64,000 nucleotides of DNA from Marinospirillum minutulum DSM 6287. GTDB lineage: Bacteria > Pseudomonadota > Gammaproteobacteria > Pseudomonadales > Halomonadaceae. How positions within the stretch are numbered: the stretch's first letter is position 1; each line of letters opens with the position of its first letter. This document shows positions 7,578 to 16,062 of the stretch, piece after piece. The notes below the pieces were generated by a model. The model saw only the letters and a program-made list of their open reading frames with translations. It had not been told where the DNA came from and searched no databases. Made by a program: the position numbers and the translations under genes. The stretch covers positions 681,945 through 745,944 of the forward strand of contig NZ_KE383818.1 in the NCBI RefSeq assembly GCF_000422325.1, written 5' to 3'.

Positions 7578-10013
7578 ATGTCGCAGCCAACAGAAACAAA
7601 TTTGCTTGCTCCTACAGAGCTGCCTTTATTGCCCCTCAGGGATGTAGTGGTCTATCCACAAATGGTTATTCCACTTTTTGTGGGCCGCGAAAAATCCATC
7701 CATGCGCTTGAAGCCGCTATGGCACAAGACAAAAAGGTATTTTTGCTGGCCCAAAAAGATGCAGAAAAAGACGATCCGGAATTAGGTGATCTCTACAGCA
7801 TCGGTACCCAAGCTAATATTTTACAGCTATTACGCCTACCCGATGGCACAGTGAAAGTGCTTATTGAAGGTAGTCACCGTGCAGAAATTACCCGTGTTTA
7901 CAACCAAGACAGCACCAACGCTGAAGGTGAAGCGGTTAGCTATGTTATGGCCGAAGGCCAGCCGCTAGAAAGTGAAACACTGACCGAGCGTGAACAAGAA
8001 GTACTAACGCGTGTGCTCTTAGGTCAGTTTGAGCAGTACGTCAAGCTTTCCAAAAAAATACCAGCAGAAGTTGTCACTAGCCTAGAAAGCATTGCCGACC
8101 CAACTCGCATGGTCGATACCATTTCTGCACACATGTTGCTCAGTGTAAAAGACAAGCAGCAACTCTTAGAGTTAGACAAAGTTCGTGAGCGCATCGAACG
8201 CCTCATGACAAAAATTGAAGAAGAAATAGATCTGCTGCAAGTCGAAAAACGTATTCGTGCGCGTGTAAAACAGCAGATGGAAAAAACCCAACGCGAGTAT
8301 TATTTGAATGAGCAGATGAAAGCCATTCAAAAAGAAATGGGTGATTTAGACAGTGGTGGCAATGAAATAGATCAGTTGACCAAAAAAATTGAAGAAGCAG
8401 GTATGCCTGTAGAAGCAAAAGAAAAGGCATCAACTGAACTGAATAAATTAAAAATGATGTCACCCACCTCAGCCGAAGCCACAGTTGTTCGTGGTTACCT
8501 AGATTGGATGGTTAGCCTGCCTTGGAAAAAACGCTCCAGAGCCAGCATAGACCTTAAAAAAGCCAGCGAAATTCTAGATGCTGATCACTATGGGTTAGAA
8601 GAAGTAAAAGAGCGTATTCTTGACTACCTAGCCGTACAGCAAAGGGTTAAGAAAATTAAAGGCTCGGTACTTTGCCTTGTAGGGCCACCGGGCGTAGGTA
8701 AAACTTCTTTAGGTCAATCCATTGCCCGCGCAGTTAACCGCAAATACGTGCGTATGGCCTTGGGTGGCGTAAGAGATGAAGCAGAAATTCGTGGTCACCG
8801 CCGCACTTACATAGGTTCTATGCCCGGCAAACTCATTCAAAAAATATCCAAGGTGGGCGTTAAAAACCCGCTTTTCTTACTCGATGAAATCGACAAGATG
8901 GGTATGGATCACCGTGGCGACCCTTCTTCAGCGCTACTCGAGGTGTTAGATCCTGAGCAAAATAGCAAGTTTAATGACCACTACCTAGAAGTGGATTACG
9001 ACCTATCAGAAGTTTTGTTCATCTGTACGGCTAACTCAATGAACATTCCTGCACCGCTTTTAGACCGTATGGAAGTAGTGCGCCTACCGGGTTACACCGA
9101 AGATGAAAAAAGCAATATTGCTGAGCGCTACCTAGTACCTAAGCAGATGGAAAACTCAGGGCTAAAAGCTAAAGAAGCAGAGTTTACGCCAGAAGCCATA
9201 TTAGAAATTATTCGCTATTTCAGCCGTGAAGCCGGTGTACGTGAGCTTGAAAGGCAAATTACCCGCGTGTGCCGCAAGGTCGTGCGTGAATTAAGCGAAG
9301 GCAAGGCAGAAGCCCCTGTTAAAATTGATGCGGCTGCGGTAGAGCACTACCTAGGCGTGCGTAAATACAACTATGGCCTAGCCGATGCCGACAACCAGGT
9401 AGGTCGTGTTACTGGGCTGGCTTGGACAAGTGTGGGTGGTGAGCTATTAAGCATTGAAGCCGCCATTATGCCAGGTAAAGCTAAACTAGTTAGAACAGGC
9501 TCCTTAGGCGACGTGATGCAAGAGTCTATCCAAGCAGCACTAACGGTGGTACGTAGCCGTTGTCAGAGCTTAGGGATAGATCCAGAGCTATTTGAAAAGC
9601 GTGATATTCATATTCACGTACCAGAAGGCGCTACACCCAAAGATGGCCCTAGTGCTGGTATCAGTATGTGTACAGCCCTAGTGTCTGCTTTTACTGGCAT
9701 TCCAATTCGTGCTGATGTTGCTATGACAGGTGAAATAAACCTGCGTGGTGAAGTGATGCAAATTGGTGGCTTAAAAGAAAAGCTACTGGCAGCGCGTCGT
9801 GGAGGCATTAAAACAGTCTTGATTCCACAAGATAACGAAAGAGATCTGAAAGAGATTCCAGATAGCATTAAAGGGCCTTTAGAAATTTTGCCGGTACAAT
9901 GGATAGATCAGGTGTTAGATGTAGCTTTAGAAGCCATGCCAACACCTTTGCCAGCAAAAGTGGCTGCACTTGCAGATGAGAAAAATACAGAATTGCGGCC
10001 TGGAACGCATTAA
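7578..10013 (+). CDS. lon: ATP-dependent Lon protease
   Basis: 811 residues from ATG 7578, with an AAGAGG ribosome-binding site upstream; an in-frame TTG at 7554 overlaps that site. The N-terminal substrate-binding domain (LPLLPLRDVVVYPQMVIPLFVGR) is followed by a coiled helical segment, the AAA+ module (Walker A GPPGVGKTS, Walker B FLLDEIDKM) and the protease domain with catalytic dyad S692 (KDGPSAG) and K735 (LKEKLLA). These match the E. coli Ser/Lys spacing of 43 residues. Lon degrades misfolded and regulatory proteins. The gene stands alone between the clpX terminator and hupB. Confidence 0.97.
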   Translation: MSQPTETNLLAPTELPLLPLRDVVVYPQMVIPLFVGREKSIHALEAAMAQDKKVFLLAQKDAEKDDPELGDLYSIGTQANILQLLRLPDGTVKVLIEGSHRAEITRVYNQDSTNAEGEAVSYVMAEGQPLESETLTEREQEVLTRVLLGQFEQYVKLSKKIPAEVVTSLESIADPTRMVDTISAHMLLSVKDKQQLLELDKVRERIERLMTKIEEEIDLLQVEKRIRARVKQQMEKTQREYYLNEQMKAIQKEMGDLDSGGNEIDQLTKKIEEAGMPVEAKEKASTELNKLKMMSPTSAEATVVRGYLDWMVSLPWKKRSRASIDLKKASEILDADHYGLEEVKERILDYLAVQQRVKKIKGSVLCLVGPPGVGKTSLGQSIARAVNRKYVRMALGGVRDEAEIRGHRRTYIGSMPGKLIQKISKVGVKNPLFLLDEIDKMGMDHRGDPSSALLEVLDPEQNSKFNDHYLEVDYDLSEVLFICTANSMNIPAPLLDRMEVVRLPGYTEDEKSNIAERYLVPKQMENSGLKAKEAEFTPEAILEIIRYFSREAGVRELERQITRVCRKVVRELSEGKAEAPVKIDAAAVEHYLGVRKYNYGLADADNQVGRVTGLAWTSVGGELLSIEAAIMPGKAKLVRTGSLGDVMQESIQAALTVVRSRCQSLGIDPELFEKRDIHIHVPEGATPKDGPSAGISMCTALVSAFTGIPIRADVAMTGEINLRGEVMQIGGLKEKLLAARRGGIKTVLIPQDNERDLKEIPDSIKGPLEILPVQWIDQVLDVALEAMPTPLPAKVAALADEKNTELRPGTH

Positions 10014-10041
10014 AAGTTCAAATAATTGCTTTTAGGTATTT

Positions 10042-10081
10042 CCATACGGCTGTATTAAAGGCTAAGATACCGGCCGTATGG
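10042..10081. repeat. 9-bp inverted repeat between lon and hupB
   Basis: CCATACGGC (10042-10050) and GCCGTATGG (10073-10081) are perfect inverted copies separated by 22 bases. No T-run follows, so it is not a standard terminator. It lies about 95 bases before the hupB start and could be a protein-binding site, a processing hairpin or a weak lon terminator. Confidence 0.55.
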
Positions 10082-10176
10082 TTGATTTAATATAAATTGT
10101 GAGTCCTGCATTCTGAACCTTGAGCCAAGTCTTTATGGAACAGAAGCTTGTTAAAACCAAAAAAAGGGGTGGAAGT

Positions 10177-10449
10177 GTGAATAAATCAGAACTAATTGAT
10201 GCAATAGCAACTAAAGCAGATCTTCCTAAAGCATCTGCTGGCCGTGCGCTTGATGCCTTAATTGATGCCGTAAGCGAAGCGCTACAGCAGGGTGACAGCG
10301 TTTCTTTAGTTGGCTTCGGTACTTTTAGTGTTAAAGATCGTGCAGAACGTCAAGGTCGTAATCCAAAGACCAGCGAACCCATTACTATTAAGGCTGCTAG
10401 AGTGCCTAGCTTTAAAGCAGGTAAAGGTTTGAAAGACGCTGTTAACTGA
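10177..10449 (+). CDS. hupB: Nucleoid-associated protein HU, beta-type
   Basis: 90 residues from GTG 10177, exactly the HU length; a longer in-frame start at 10120 would add 19 non-conserved residues and is rejected. A purine-rich GGGGTGG site precedes the GTG. The sequence begins [19 protein letters not shown] (the GTG is read as Met) and carries the DNA-binding beta-arm core [20 protein letters not shown] with the RNP motif. HU bends and compacts DNA. It is placed between lon and ppiD as in many gammaproteobacteria and is followed by its own terminator. Confidence 0.96.
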   Translation: MNKSELIDAIATKADLPKASAGRALDALIDAVSEALQQGDSVSLVGFGTFSVKDRAERQGRNPKTSEPITIKAARVPSFKAGKGLKDAVN

Positions 10450-10471
10450 TACTAAATCAGACGACACATCA

Positions 10472-10499
10472 AAGCGCACCGACTAGGTGCGTTTTTTTT
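10472..10499 (+). terminator. Rho-independent terminator after hupB
   Basis: Stem CGCACC (10475-10480) / GGTGCG (10486-10491), loop of 5, followed by eight T. Confidence 0.9.
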
Positions 10500-10562
10500 A
10501 TCAAAAAGCTATAATCCACCGTTAAACGACATCCAATAACCTTTGCCTGAATTGAGAGCTAC

Positions 10563-12425
10563 ATGCTGGTAAAAATTAGAGAAAGATCCAAAGGAATAGT
10601 TGCCTACTTCCTAGTAGGTCTAATCGCCATTGCCTTCTCCTTATGGGGAATGGACTCACTCTTCACTGCCATGCGTGGTGATCCCAATGAAGTGGCAAAA
10701 GTAAACAGTGAATCAATCAGCCAGTTTCAGGTTGATCAAGTTGCTCAGCAGCAAATGCGGCAACTCCAGCAGCAGGGTCAAATTGATCTAGACCAGATAG
10801 ATATGAATCTACTGCGCCAATTTGCCCTTAATCAAATTATTCAAGAACAGCTAGTTCAGCAAACAACGCAACAGCTGAATATGCAAATTGCTGATCGCCA
10901 GTTAGAAAGGCAAATTGTTCGTATTAGCGCCTTTCAAGATGAAGAAGGACGTTTTCTGCAAGACAGGTTCGCTCAATTAATAGCTCAGCAAGGTTTATCA
11001 CCACAAGCCTTTCGTGCACAGCTAAAACAAGACCTGCTAGCCCAGCAGCTATTAGGTGGTTTGGCAGATAGTGAATTTATACTGCCCAACGAAGTGAATG
11101 ATTTTCAAGTTTTGGTCGGTCAAAAGCGTGATTATCGCTACAAGCTTATAAGTGCTAAAGACTACCTAAAACAAGTTGAAGTAACCGCTGAAGAAATAGA
11201 AAGCTTTTATCAGCAGCAAGCACTCAGCTTCCAAACACCAGAGCAGCTACGTGTTAACTATTTAATTTTTGATCCAAAAAAGCTTGCTCAGCAATTCACA
11301 GCCAGTGAAGAAGAACTGAAAGCAGAATATGATCGCTACCTAAGTAATCTTCAAAACCAACAAAGCGACTATTCGGCAGCCCATATATTACTTACCTACG
11401 CTAATGCTGAAGAAAAACAGCAAGCCATTGCACGTTTAGAAGCGGTTAAGCAAGAAATTCAAGCAGGTACAACCGACTTTGCCAGTAAGGCAGCCGAGTT
11501 ATCAGAAGATATTGCCACTGCTAAGCAAGGCGGTAAGCTGGGACGTATTCAAGCAGGTAGCCTAAACAATAATTTTGAAGAAGCCTTGTTTGCGTTAGAA
11601 CAACCGGGCGATCTATCTCAAGTTGTTGAAACCGAGTTTGGTCTGCACCTAATTCAGCTTACCGACAAAAAAGATCCTGAATTACCCAGCTTTGACAGCC
11701 TAAGAGAAGAGCTGGCTCAGCGCGTTATTGCTCAACCCTTACGTAATGCAACCAGTGAAAAACTAGAACAGCTAACTAATCTAAGTTTTAGCTCAGACAA
11801 TCTAAAAGACGTTGCCCAAGCAGCCAACTTAGATATTCAACAAAGTGACTGGTTAGTAAGAGGTCAGTTAGAAGGTATTTGGGCCGAATCAACCGTAAGT
11901 AAGGCAGTGTTTGCTGATGATTTAGTTAAAGATGGTTGGCTAACTCAGCCGCTACGTTTAACAGATGGACGTTACTTAATTGCTGGCCGTGAAACCTATC
12001 AACCACAGCAGCAACAAGCCCTAGAAGAAGTTAAAGACCAAGTAACGGCTGAACTTAAACAGCAAAAAGCAGCAGAGTTAGTCAGCAAGCTTGCACAACA
12101 ACAGCTAGATAAGTTGCAAGCCAAAGAAGAAGTTACAGGTGAATGGCTGCTAGCAATAAGTGCTACAAGAAATGACTCAAGAGTTTTGCGTGATGTAAAC
12201 CAAGCAGCCTTTCGTCTTAGCTTAGCTAACCCTGCAAGCTCACTTCGTCTTATTAATGGTGATTCAGTGATTATTGAGCTGCAAAAAATTACTGAGGGTG
12301 AAGTAAGCAGCAATGAAGCAGAAGTGGCTCAGCTTAGTTTGGCTTTGCAAGAAGACCAGAGTTACCGTATGCAAAACAGTTTTGTGCAGCAGCTTGAGCG
12401 TAACGCCAAGATAATCTTACGTTAG
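10563..12425 (+). CDS. ppiD: Periplasmic folding chaperone, SurA/PpiD-type, membrane anchored
   Basis: 620 residues, matching PpiD. A single N-terminal membrane anchor lies at about residues 12-36 (GIVAYFLVGLIAIAFSLWGM); the rest is periplasmic. SurA-like helical N-domain residues follow, rich in Gln. A parvulin-type PPIC domain spans about 275-370 (AAHILLTY, GGKLGRIQAG, FGLHLIQLTDKK). PpiD associates with the SecYEG exit and helps outer-membrane protein folding; in E. coli its parvulin domain is inactive, so isomerase activity here is not assured. Genomic position after hupB is the usual one. Confidence 0.95.
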   Translation: MLVKIRERSKGIVAYFLVGLIAIAFSLWGMDSLFTAMRGDPNEVAKVNSESISQFQVDQVAQQQMRQLQQQGQIDLDQIDMNLLRQFALNQIIQEQLVQQTTQQLNMQIADRQLERQIVRISAFQDEEGRFLQDRFAQLIAQQGLSPQAFRAQLKQDLLAQQLLGGLADSEFILPNEVNDFQVLVGQKRDYRYKLISAKDYLKQVEVTAEEIESFYQQQALSFQTPEQLRVNYLIFDPKKLAQQFTASEEELKAEYDRYLSNLQNQQSDYSAAHILLTYANAEEKQQAIARLEAVKQEIQAGTTDFASKAAELSEDIATAKQGGKLGRIQAGSLNNNFEEALFALEQPGDLSQVVETEFGLHLIQLTDKKDPELPSFDSLREELAQRVIAQPLRNATSEKLEQLTNLSFSSDNLKDVAQAANLDIQQSDWLVRGQLEGIWAESTVSKAVFADDLVKDGWLTQPLRLTDGRYLIAGRETYQPQQQQALEEVKDQVTAELKQQKAAELVSKLAQQQLDKLQAKEEVTGEWLLAISATRNDSRVLRDVNQAAFRLSLANPASSLRLINGDSVIIELQKITEGEVSSNEAEVAQLSLALQEDQSYRMQNSFVQQLERNAKIILR

Positions 12426-12437
12426 GTTAAGCAAGCC

Positions 12438-13472
12438 ATGTCTAAATTAATGCTTGATCTGCAAGGCTTAAGCCTTACGCCTGCAGAAGAGCAACTGCTA
12501 CTAAGGCCAGCTGTTGGCGGCGTTATTCTCTTTTCTCGTAATATACAAGATGCAGCCCAAGTGGCTGCATTAAGTGCAGAAATACGCTCCATTCGCCCTG
12601 ATCTACTTTTAGCAGTAGATCAAGAAGGAGGGCGAGTACAAAGACTTAAACAAGGCTTTACTCGCTTACCCCCCATGCGTGAATTAGGCAGACTCTACGA
12701 ACTTAATCAAGCCGCAGCCCTAGATACAGCACGCTTAATTGGCCAGCTAATGGCAGCAGAAGTTATTCAGGTTGGCTTAGATATAAGCTTTGCACCTGTG
12801 TTAGATGTTGACTACCAAAGGAGTGAAGTTATTGGTGACCGTGCCTTTGCTAGCGATATTAATACACTCATAGCCTTAGCTCAGTCCTTTATTAAAGGTA
12901 TGCAGCTTGCCGGTATGGCTGTTACAGGCAAGCATTTTCCAGGGCATGGCTATGTAGCCGGTGACTCTCACACCTGCATACCTGTCGATGAGCGTAGCTT
13001 AGAAACCCTACAAGCCAGTTGTTTAAAACCTTTTGTTGCCCTAGCCAGTCAGCTGCAAGGCATAATGCCAGCCCATATTATTTATACCTCGGTTGATTCT
13101 CAGCCAGCAGGTTTTTCTAAAGTATGGTTAAAAATGCTCCGTAAAGAACTGAATTTTACTGGCATGGTATTTAGTGATGACCTAGCAATGGAAGGTGCTA
13201 GCCAAGCAGGCAGTTTTCCACAACGCGCTGCCGCAGCACTTGAAGCAGGCTGTGATCAGGTTCTAGTTTGCAATAACCCTACGGCTGCCCTAGAAGTTTT
13301 AGACTGGCTAGAAACGCAAGACCTAGAGCCTTGCACTAAAATTGCTGCCTTAAAAGCCCAGCCAGCAACAAGCAATAATTGGCTAAACTCTCCCGAAGCC
13401 TTGTTAGCAAGACAGCTAGCAGATCACCTGGTTACTAAAGATTTGCAGTCGGTATTACACCTGCTTACTTAA
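12438..13472 (+). CDS. nagZ: Beta-N-acetylglucosaminidase, peptidoglycan recycling
   Basis: 344 residues, glycoside hydrolase family 3 single-domain NagZ. Key motifs are GGVILFSRN near the N-terminus, the KHFPGHG loop followed by the histidine-containing GDSHTCIPVDERSL segment, and nucleophile D247 in FSDDLAMEG. It removes GlcNAc from GlcNAc-anhydroMurNAc peptides in the cytoplasm. The gene follows ppiD by 12 bases and precedes the mechanosensitive channel gene by 18, suggesting one transcript. Confidence 0.95.
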   Translation: MSKLMLDLQGLSLTPAEEQLLLRPAVGGVILFSRNIQDAAQVAALSAEIRSIRPDLLLAVDQEGGRVQRLKQGFTRLPPMRELGRLYELNQAAALDTARLIGQLMAAEVIQVGLDISFAPVLDVDYQRSEVIGDRAFASDINTLIALAQSFIKGMQLAGMAVTGKHFPGHGYVAGDSHTCIPVDERSLETLQASCLKPFVALASQLQGIMPAHIIYTSVDSQPAGFSKVWLKMLRKELNFTGMVFSDDLAMEGASQAGSFPQRAAAALEAGCDQVLVCNNPTAALEVLDWLETQDLEPCTKIAALKAQPATSNNWLNSPEALLARQLADHLVTKDLQSVLHLLT

Positions 13473-13490
13473 CATTGAAAAGGTAAGATT

Positions 13491-14609
13491 ATGAATAAGA
13501 TTTTAGAAACAGTCTCTTCATTAGGTGGCGTTATACCCATAGATTATGCTTGGATTATTCAAGTATTTATTGTTGTTTTATTAGCCTTAGTAATTAACTT
13601 CTTTGCTAATCGCTTTATGGATAAACTGCATCTAAGGTTTGAAAAAACTACCAATGTGTGGGACGACCTTTTTCTAGATGCTGCTCGCAAACCCATTAGC
13701 GTTTTTATTTGGGCGCAGGGTTTATTGCTAGCCCTTAATATACTAGATATTCACTCAACACTTGAAATGGCAGAACTTATTGAAGTTCTTCGTCGTTCTG
13801 TTGTTGTTATCTTGTTTACCTGGTTAATTTTTCGTTTTATATCAGGTATGGAATTACGCTTAACGCGCCCTGGTACCCTAAAAAAGCCCCTCGATTTAAC
13901 CACCGCTAAGGCAATGAGCAAGCTGCTTAAAGCGGCCACCTTTATTACTGCCTCTCTGGTTTTATTGCAAACCCTCGGCTTCTCAGTATCAGGTGTACTC
14001 GCTTTTGGTGGTATAGGCGGTATAGCCGTTGGTTTTGCAGCCCGTGATCTACTGGCTAACTTCTTTGGTGCCATTATGATTTACTTAGATAGACCTTTTG
14101 TAGTGGGTGATTGGATACGCTCACCTGATAGAGAAATAGAAGGCACGGTAGAAGATATTGGCTGGCGTTTAACCCGTATTAGAACCTTCGATCAACGTCC
14201 GCTCTATGTTCCTAATGCTGTGTTTGCTAATATAGCGGTAGAAAATCCTTCACGCATGTTCAATCGTCGTATTAATGAAACGATAGGAATACGTTATAGT
14301 GATGCCGACAAAATGCCCGCAATTATTGAGAAAGTACGCCAATACCTCATTAACCATGAAGACATAGAAACAGAAGAGCGTACCCTTATAGTTAACTTTA
14401 ATACCTACGGCCCGTCTGCTTTGCAGTTTTTCATTTATACCTTTACCAAAACCACTAACTGGGTTGATTTCCACGGTATAAAACAAAATGTACTGCTAGG
14501 AATTTACGAAATTATTAGTAATGAAGGTGCAGACATAGCCTTCCCAACACAAACTTTGTATTTGCATGAGGATCCTGCATCCTCTGCCCTAGGACAGGTA
14601 GACCCTTAA
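13491..14609 (+). CDS. MscS-family mechanosensitive ion channel
   Basis: 372 residues. Four to five hydrophobic segments occupy residues about 15-205, the last being the pore helix with alternating Ala/Gly (LAFGGIGGIAVGFAARDLLANFFGAIMI). A cytoplasmic beta domain follows (RPFVVGDWI, EGTVEDIGWRLTRIRTFD, VPNAVF). This is longer than E. coli MscS (286 aa) because of extra N-terminal helices, as in YnaI-type or MSL-like members. It should gate on membrane tension during osmotic downshock. Its stop overlaps the start of the next gene by one base (TAATG), implying translational coupling. Confidence 0.92.
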   Translation: MNKILETVSSLGGVIPIDYAWIIQVFIVVLLALVINFFANRFMDKLHLRFEKTTNVWDDLFLDAARKPISVFIWAQGLLLALNILDIHSTLEMAELIEVLRRSVVVILFTWLIFRFISGMELRLTRPGTLKKPLDLTTAKAMSKLLKAATFITASLVLLQTLGFSVSGVLAFGGIGGIAVGFAARDLLANFFGAIMIYLDRPFVVGDWIRSPDREIEGTVEDIGWRLTRIRTFDQRPLYVPNAVFANIAVENPSRMFNRRINETIGIRYSDADKMPAIIEKVRQYLINHEDIETEERTLIVNFNTYGPSALQFFIYTFTKTTNWVDFHGIKQNVLLGIYEIISNEGADIAFPTQTLYLHEDPASSALGQVDP

Positions 14610-15178
14610 TGAACGATGATTTACCTAGTGAAATTGAACGAATTCGTAAGGTGTCTCAGGATGCTGACTGCTTAGCTACTGAAGAAGAAGTAGCAGCAGC
14701 CTTTGATAAAATGGCTAAGGCGATAACCCTGCGTTTAAAAGATAAGCTTCCTGTGGTTTATTGCGTAATGAATGGCGGCATGTTTACCACTTCAGAGTTG
14801 CTTAAACGCTTAGATTTTCCCTTGGAAGTAGACTACCTCCACGCTACCCGCTACCGCCGTAAAACAGAAGCGGGTGACTTGCATTGGCGTGTAGAGCCTG
14901 AAGTAGCTATGAAAGGCCGAAGTGTTTTAGTGATAGATGACATTCTTGATGAAGGTGCAACCCTAGCGGCTATTCTTGACCATTGCCGAACCCAAGGTGC
15001 TAAAGAAGTGACCTGTGCCGTGCTAGTCGACAAAAAACACAACCGCAAAGCCGTTGAAGGCTTTAGTGCAGACTTTACAGGGCTAGAAGTTGAAGACAGG
15101 TATTTGTTTGGCTGTGGTATGGATTACCAAGGCTACCTACGCAATTTACCTGCTATCTATGCACCCCAAGGTTTGTAG
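14609..15178 (+). CDS. Hypoxanthine-guanine phosphoribosyltransferase
   Basis: 189 residues. The PRPP-binding signature VLVIDDILDEGATLAA sits near residue 110, and the PPi-loop segment YCVMNGGMF is near residue 50. The sequence agrees with the HPRT group (hypoxanthine or guanine plus PRPP gives IMP or GMP, cytoplasm). The gene overlaps the mscS-type gene by one base and ends before a bidirectional terminator shared with csiV. Confidence 0.9.
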   Translation: MNDDLPSEIERIRKVSQDADCLATEEEVAAAFDKMAKAITLRLKDKLPVVYCVMNGGMFTTSELLKRLDFPLEVDYLHATRYRRKTEAGDLHWRVEPEVAMKGRSVLVIDDILDEGATLAAILDHCRTQGAKEVTCAVLVDKKHNRKAVEGFSADFTGLEVEDRYLFGCGMDYQGYLRNLPAIYAPQGL

Positions 15179-15197
15179 AAGTGTAAAATGCTTAAAA

Positions 15198-15231
15198 AAA
15201 AGGGGTTACTTTTGTTAGTAACCCCTTTTTT
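15198..15231. terminator. Bidirectional rho-independent terminator between hpt and csiV
   Basis: Perfect 13-bp stem AAAAGGGGTTACT (15198-15210) / AGTAACCCCTTTT, 6-base loop. A-run on the left and T-run on the right allow termination on both strands, fitting the convergent genes. Confidence 0.93.
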
Positions 15232-15247
15232 ATTTAGCTAGGTTTTT

Positions 15248-16024
15248 TTACCTAGTTAAGTCGTCTTCATCTGCGGCTCTTTCTATTTTAATTAATAAGC
15301 CTAAATAGGGGCTATCAATAAAATGCAGATCACCACTGCGCATTCTGCGCCGTTGGTGCATACCTGCTGAATCTTTAACCTGATAACGGCCGGCAATTAA
15401 ACTGGAACCATGACGCAGTGCATCAGCTTCTAAGGCTTCAACACTAACAGGTAAATCATTTAACTTTCTTGCCAAGGGGTTAGAACGCCCTGACTGTAGA
15501 ATTTCTTCAACTGACCCTTCAGCAGCTTCAGGTAAAGGCTCAAAAGTGTTTAGGTATAAATCGGTTTCTAGGTGCAAATAGCGTGCAACGCTTAGTTTTA
15601 GTTTGCCTTGCAGTTCTGGCATTCCATCAAAATAATCCCCCCCTTCTACTAATAAAGGCAGGCTATTTGCTTCTGCTACTAAGCGCATTCGCCAAGCTTC
15701 ATGAAATAACAGGCGGTAATCTTTATTACGCTCTAGGGCAGCGGCTTCTCTAACCAGCAATACTTCTTGTGGTTGGTAGCTAGGCCCAAGCACCTTGCTT
15801 AATTGCGTCCAAGCGGGTGAAGGGCCAATTCTTAAGGCTGGCTCTTCAACAGGCAAATAACTGTGTGGGCGACCTGGCAGCTCAGTAGAACCCTGACCAG
15901 GCTTTTGTGAAAAAATCAGCACTTCAATAATATAATCTCGCTCATTGCGGTGTGGCTCTTCAACTTCAGCCGCAACAACAAGCGAGGTTAGTAGGCTAGC
16001 TAGTAGTAAAGCTAATAATCGCAT
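15248..16024 (-). CDS. csiV: CsiV-family periplasmic peptidoglycan-binding protein
   Basis: 258 residues from ATG 16024. The start is followed by a clear signal peptide (MRLLALLLASLLTSLVVAAE, cleavage near AA-E). The DYIIEVLIFSQ opening strand and the repeated YLHLETDLYL segment are typical of the CsiV (PF10972) group found beside mfd in gammaproteobacteria. In Vibrio cholerae CsiV promotes PBP1A activity through LpoA; that role here is inferred. An alternative start at ATG 16063 would overlap the mfd stop (TAATG) but lengthens the N-region before the signal core and has no good ribosome-binding site. Downstream of mfd on the same strand. Confidence 0.82.
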   Translation of the reverse strand: MRLLALLLASLLTSLVVAAEVEEPHRNERDYIIEVLIFSQKPGQGSTELPGRPHSYLPVEEPALRIGPSPAWTQLSKVLGPSYQPQEVLLVREAAALERNKDYRLLFHEAWRMRLVAEANSLPLLVEGGDYFDGMPELQGKLKLSVARYLHLETDLYLNTFEPLPEAAEGSVEEILQSGRSNPLARKLNDLPVSVEALEADALRHGSSLIAGRYQVKDSAGMHQRRRMRSGDLHFIDSPYLGLLIKIERAADEDDLTR

Positions 16025-16062
16025 CACCAAGTTATCCCTATTGTGTAAATGTTTAAGCAGCA

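Noticed and set aside
8203-8463. 86-codon minus-strand frame inside lon
   Set aside because: Antisense shadow of the conserved lon coding sequence.
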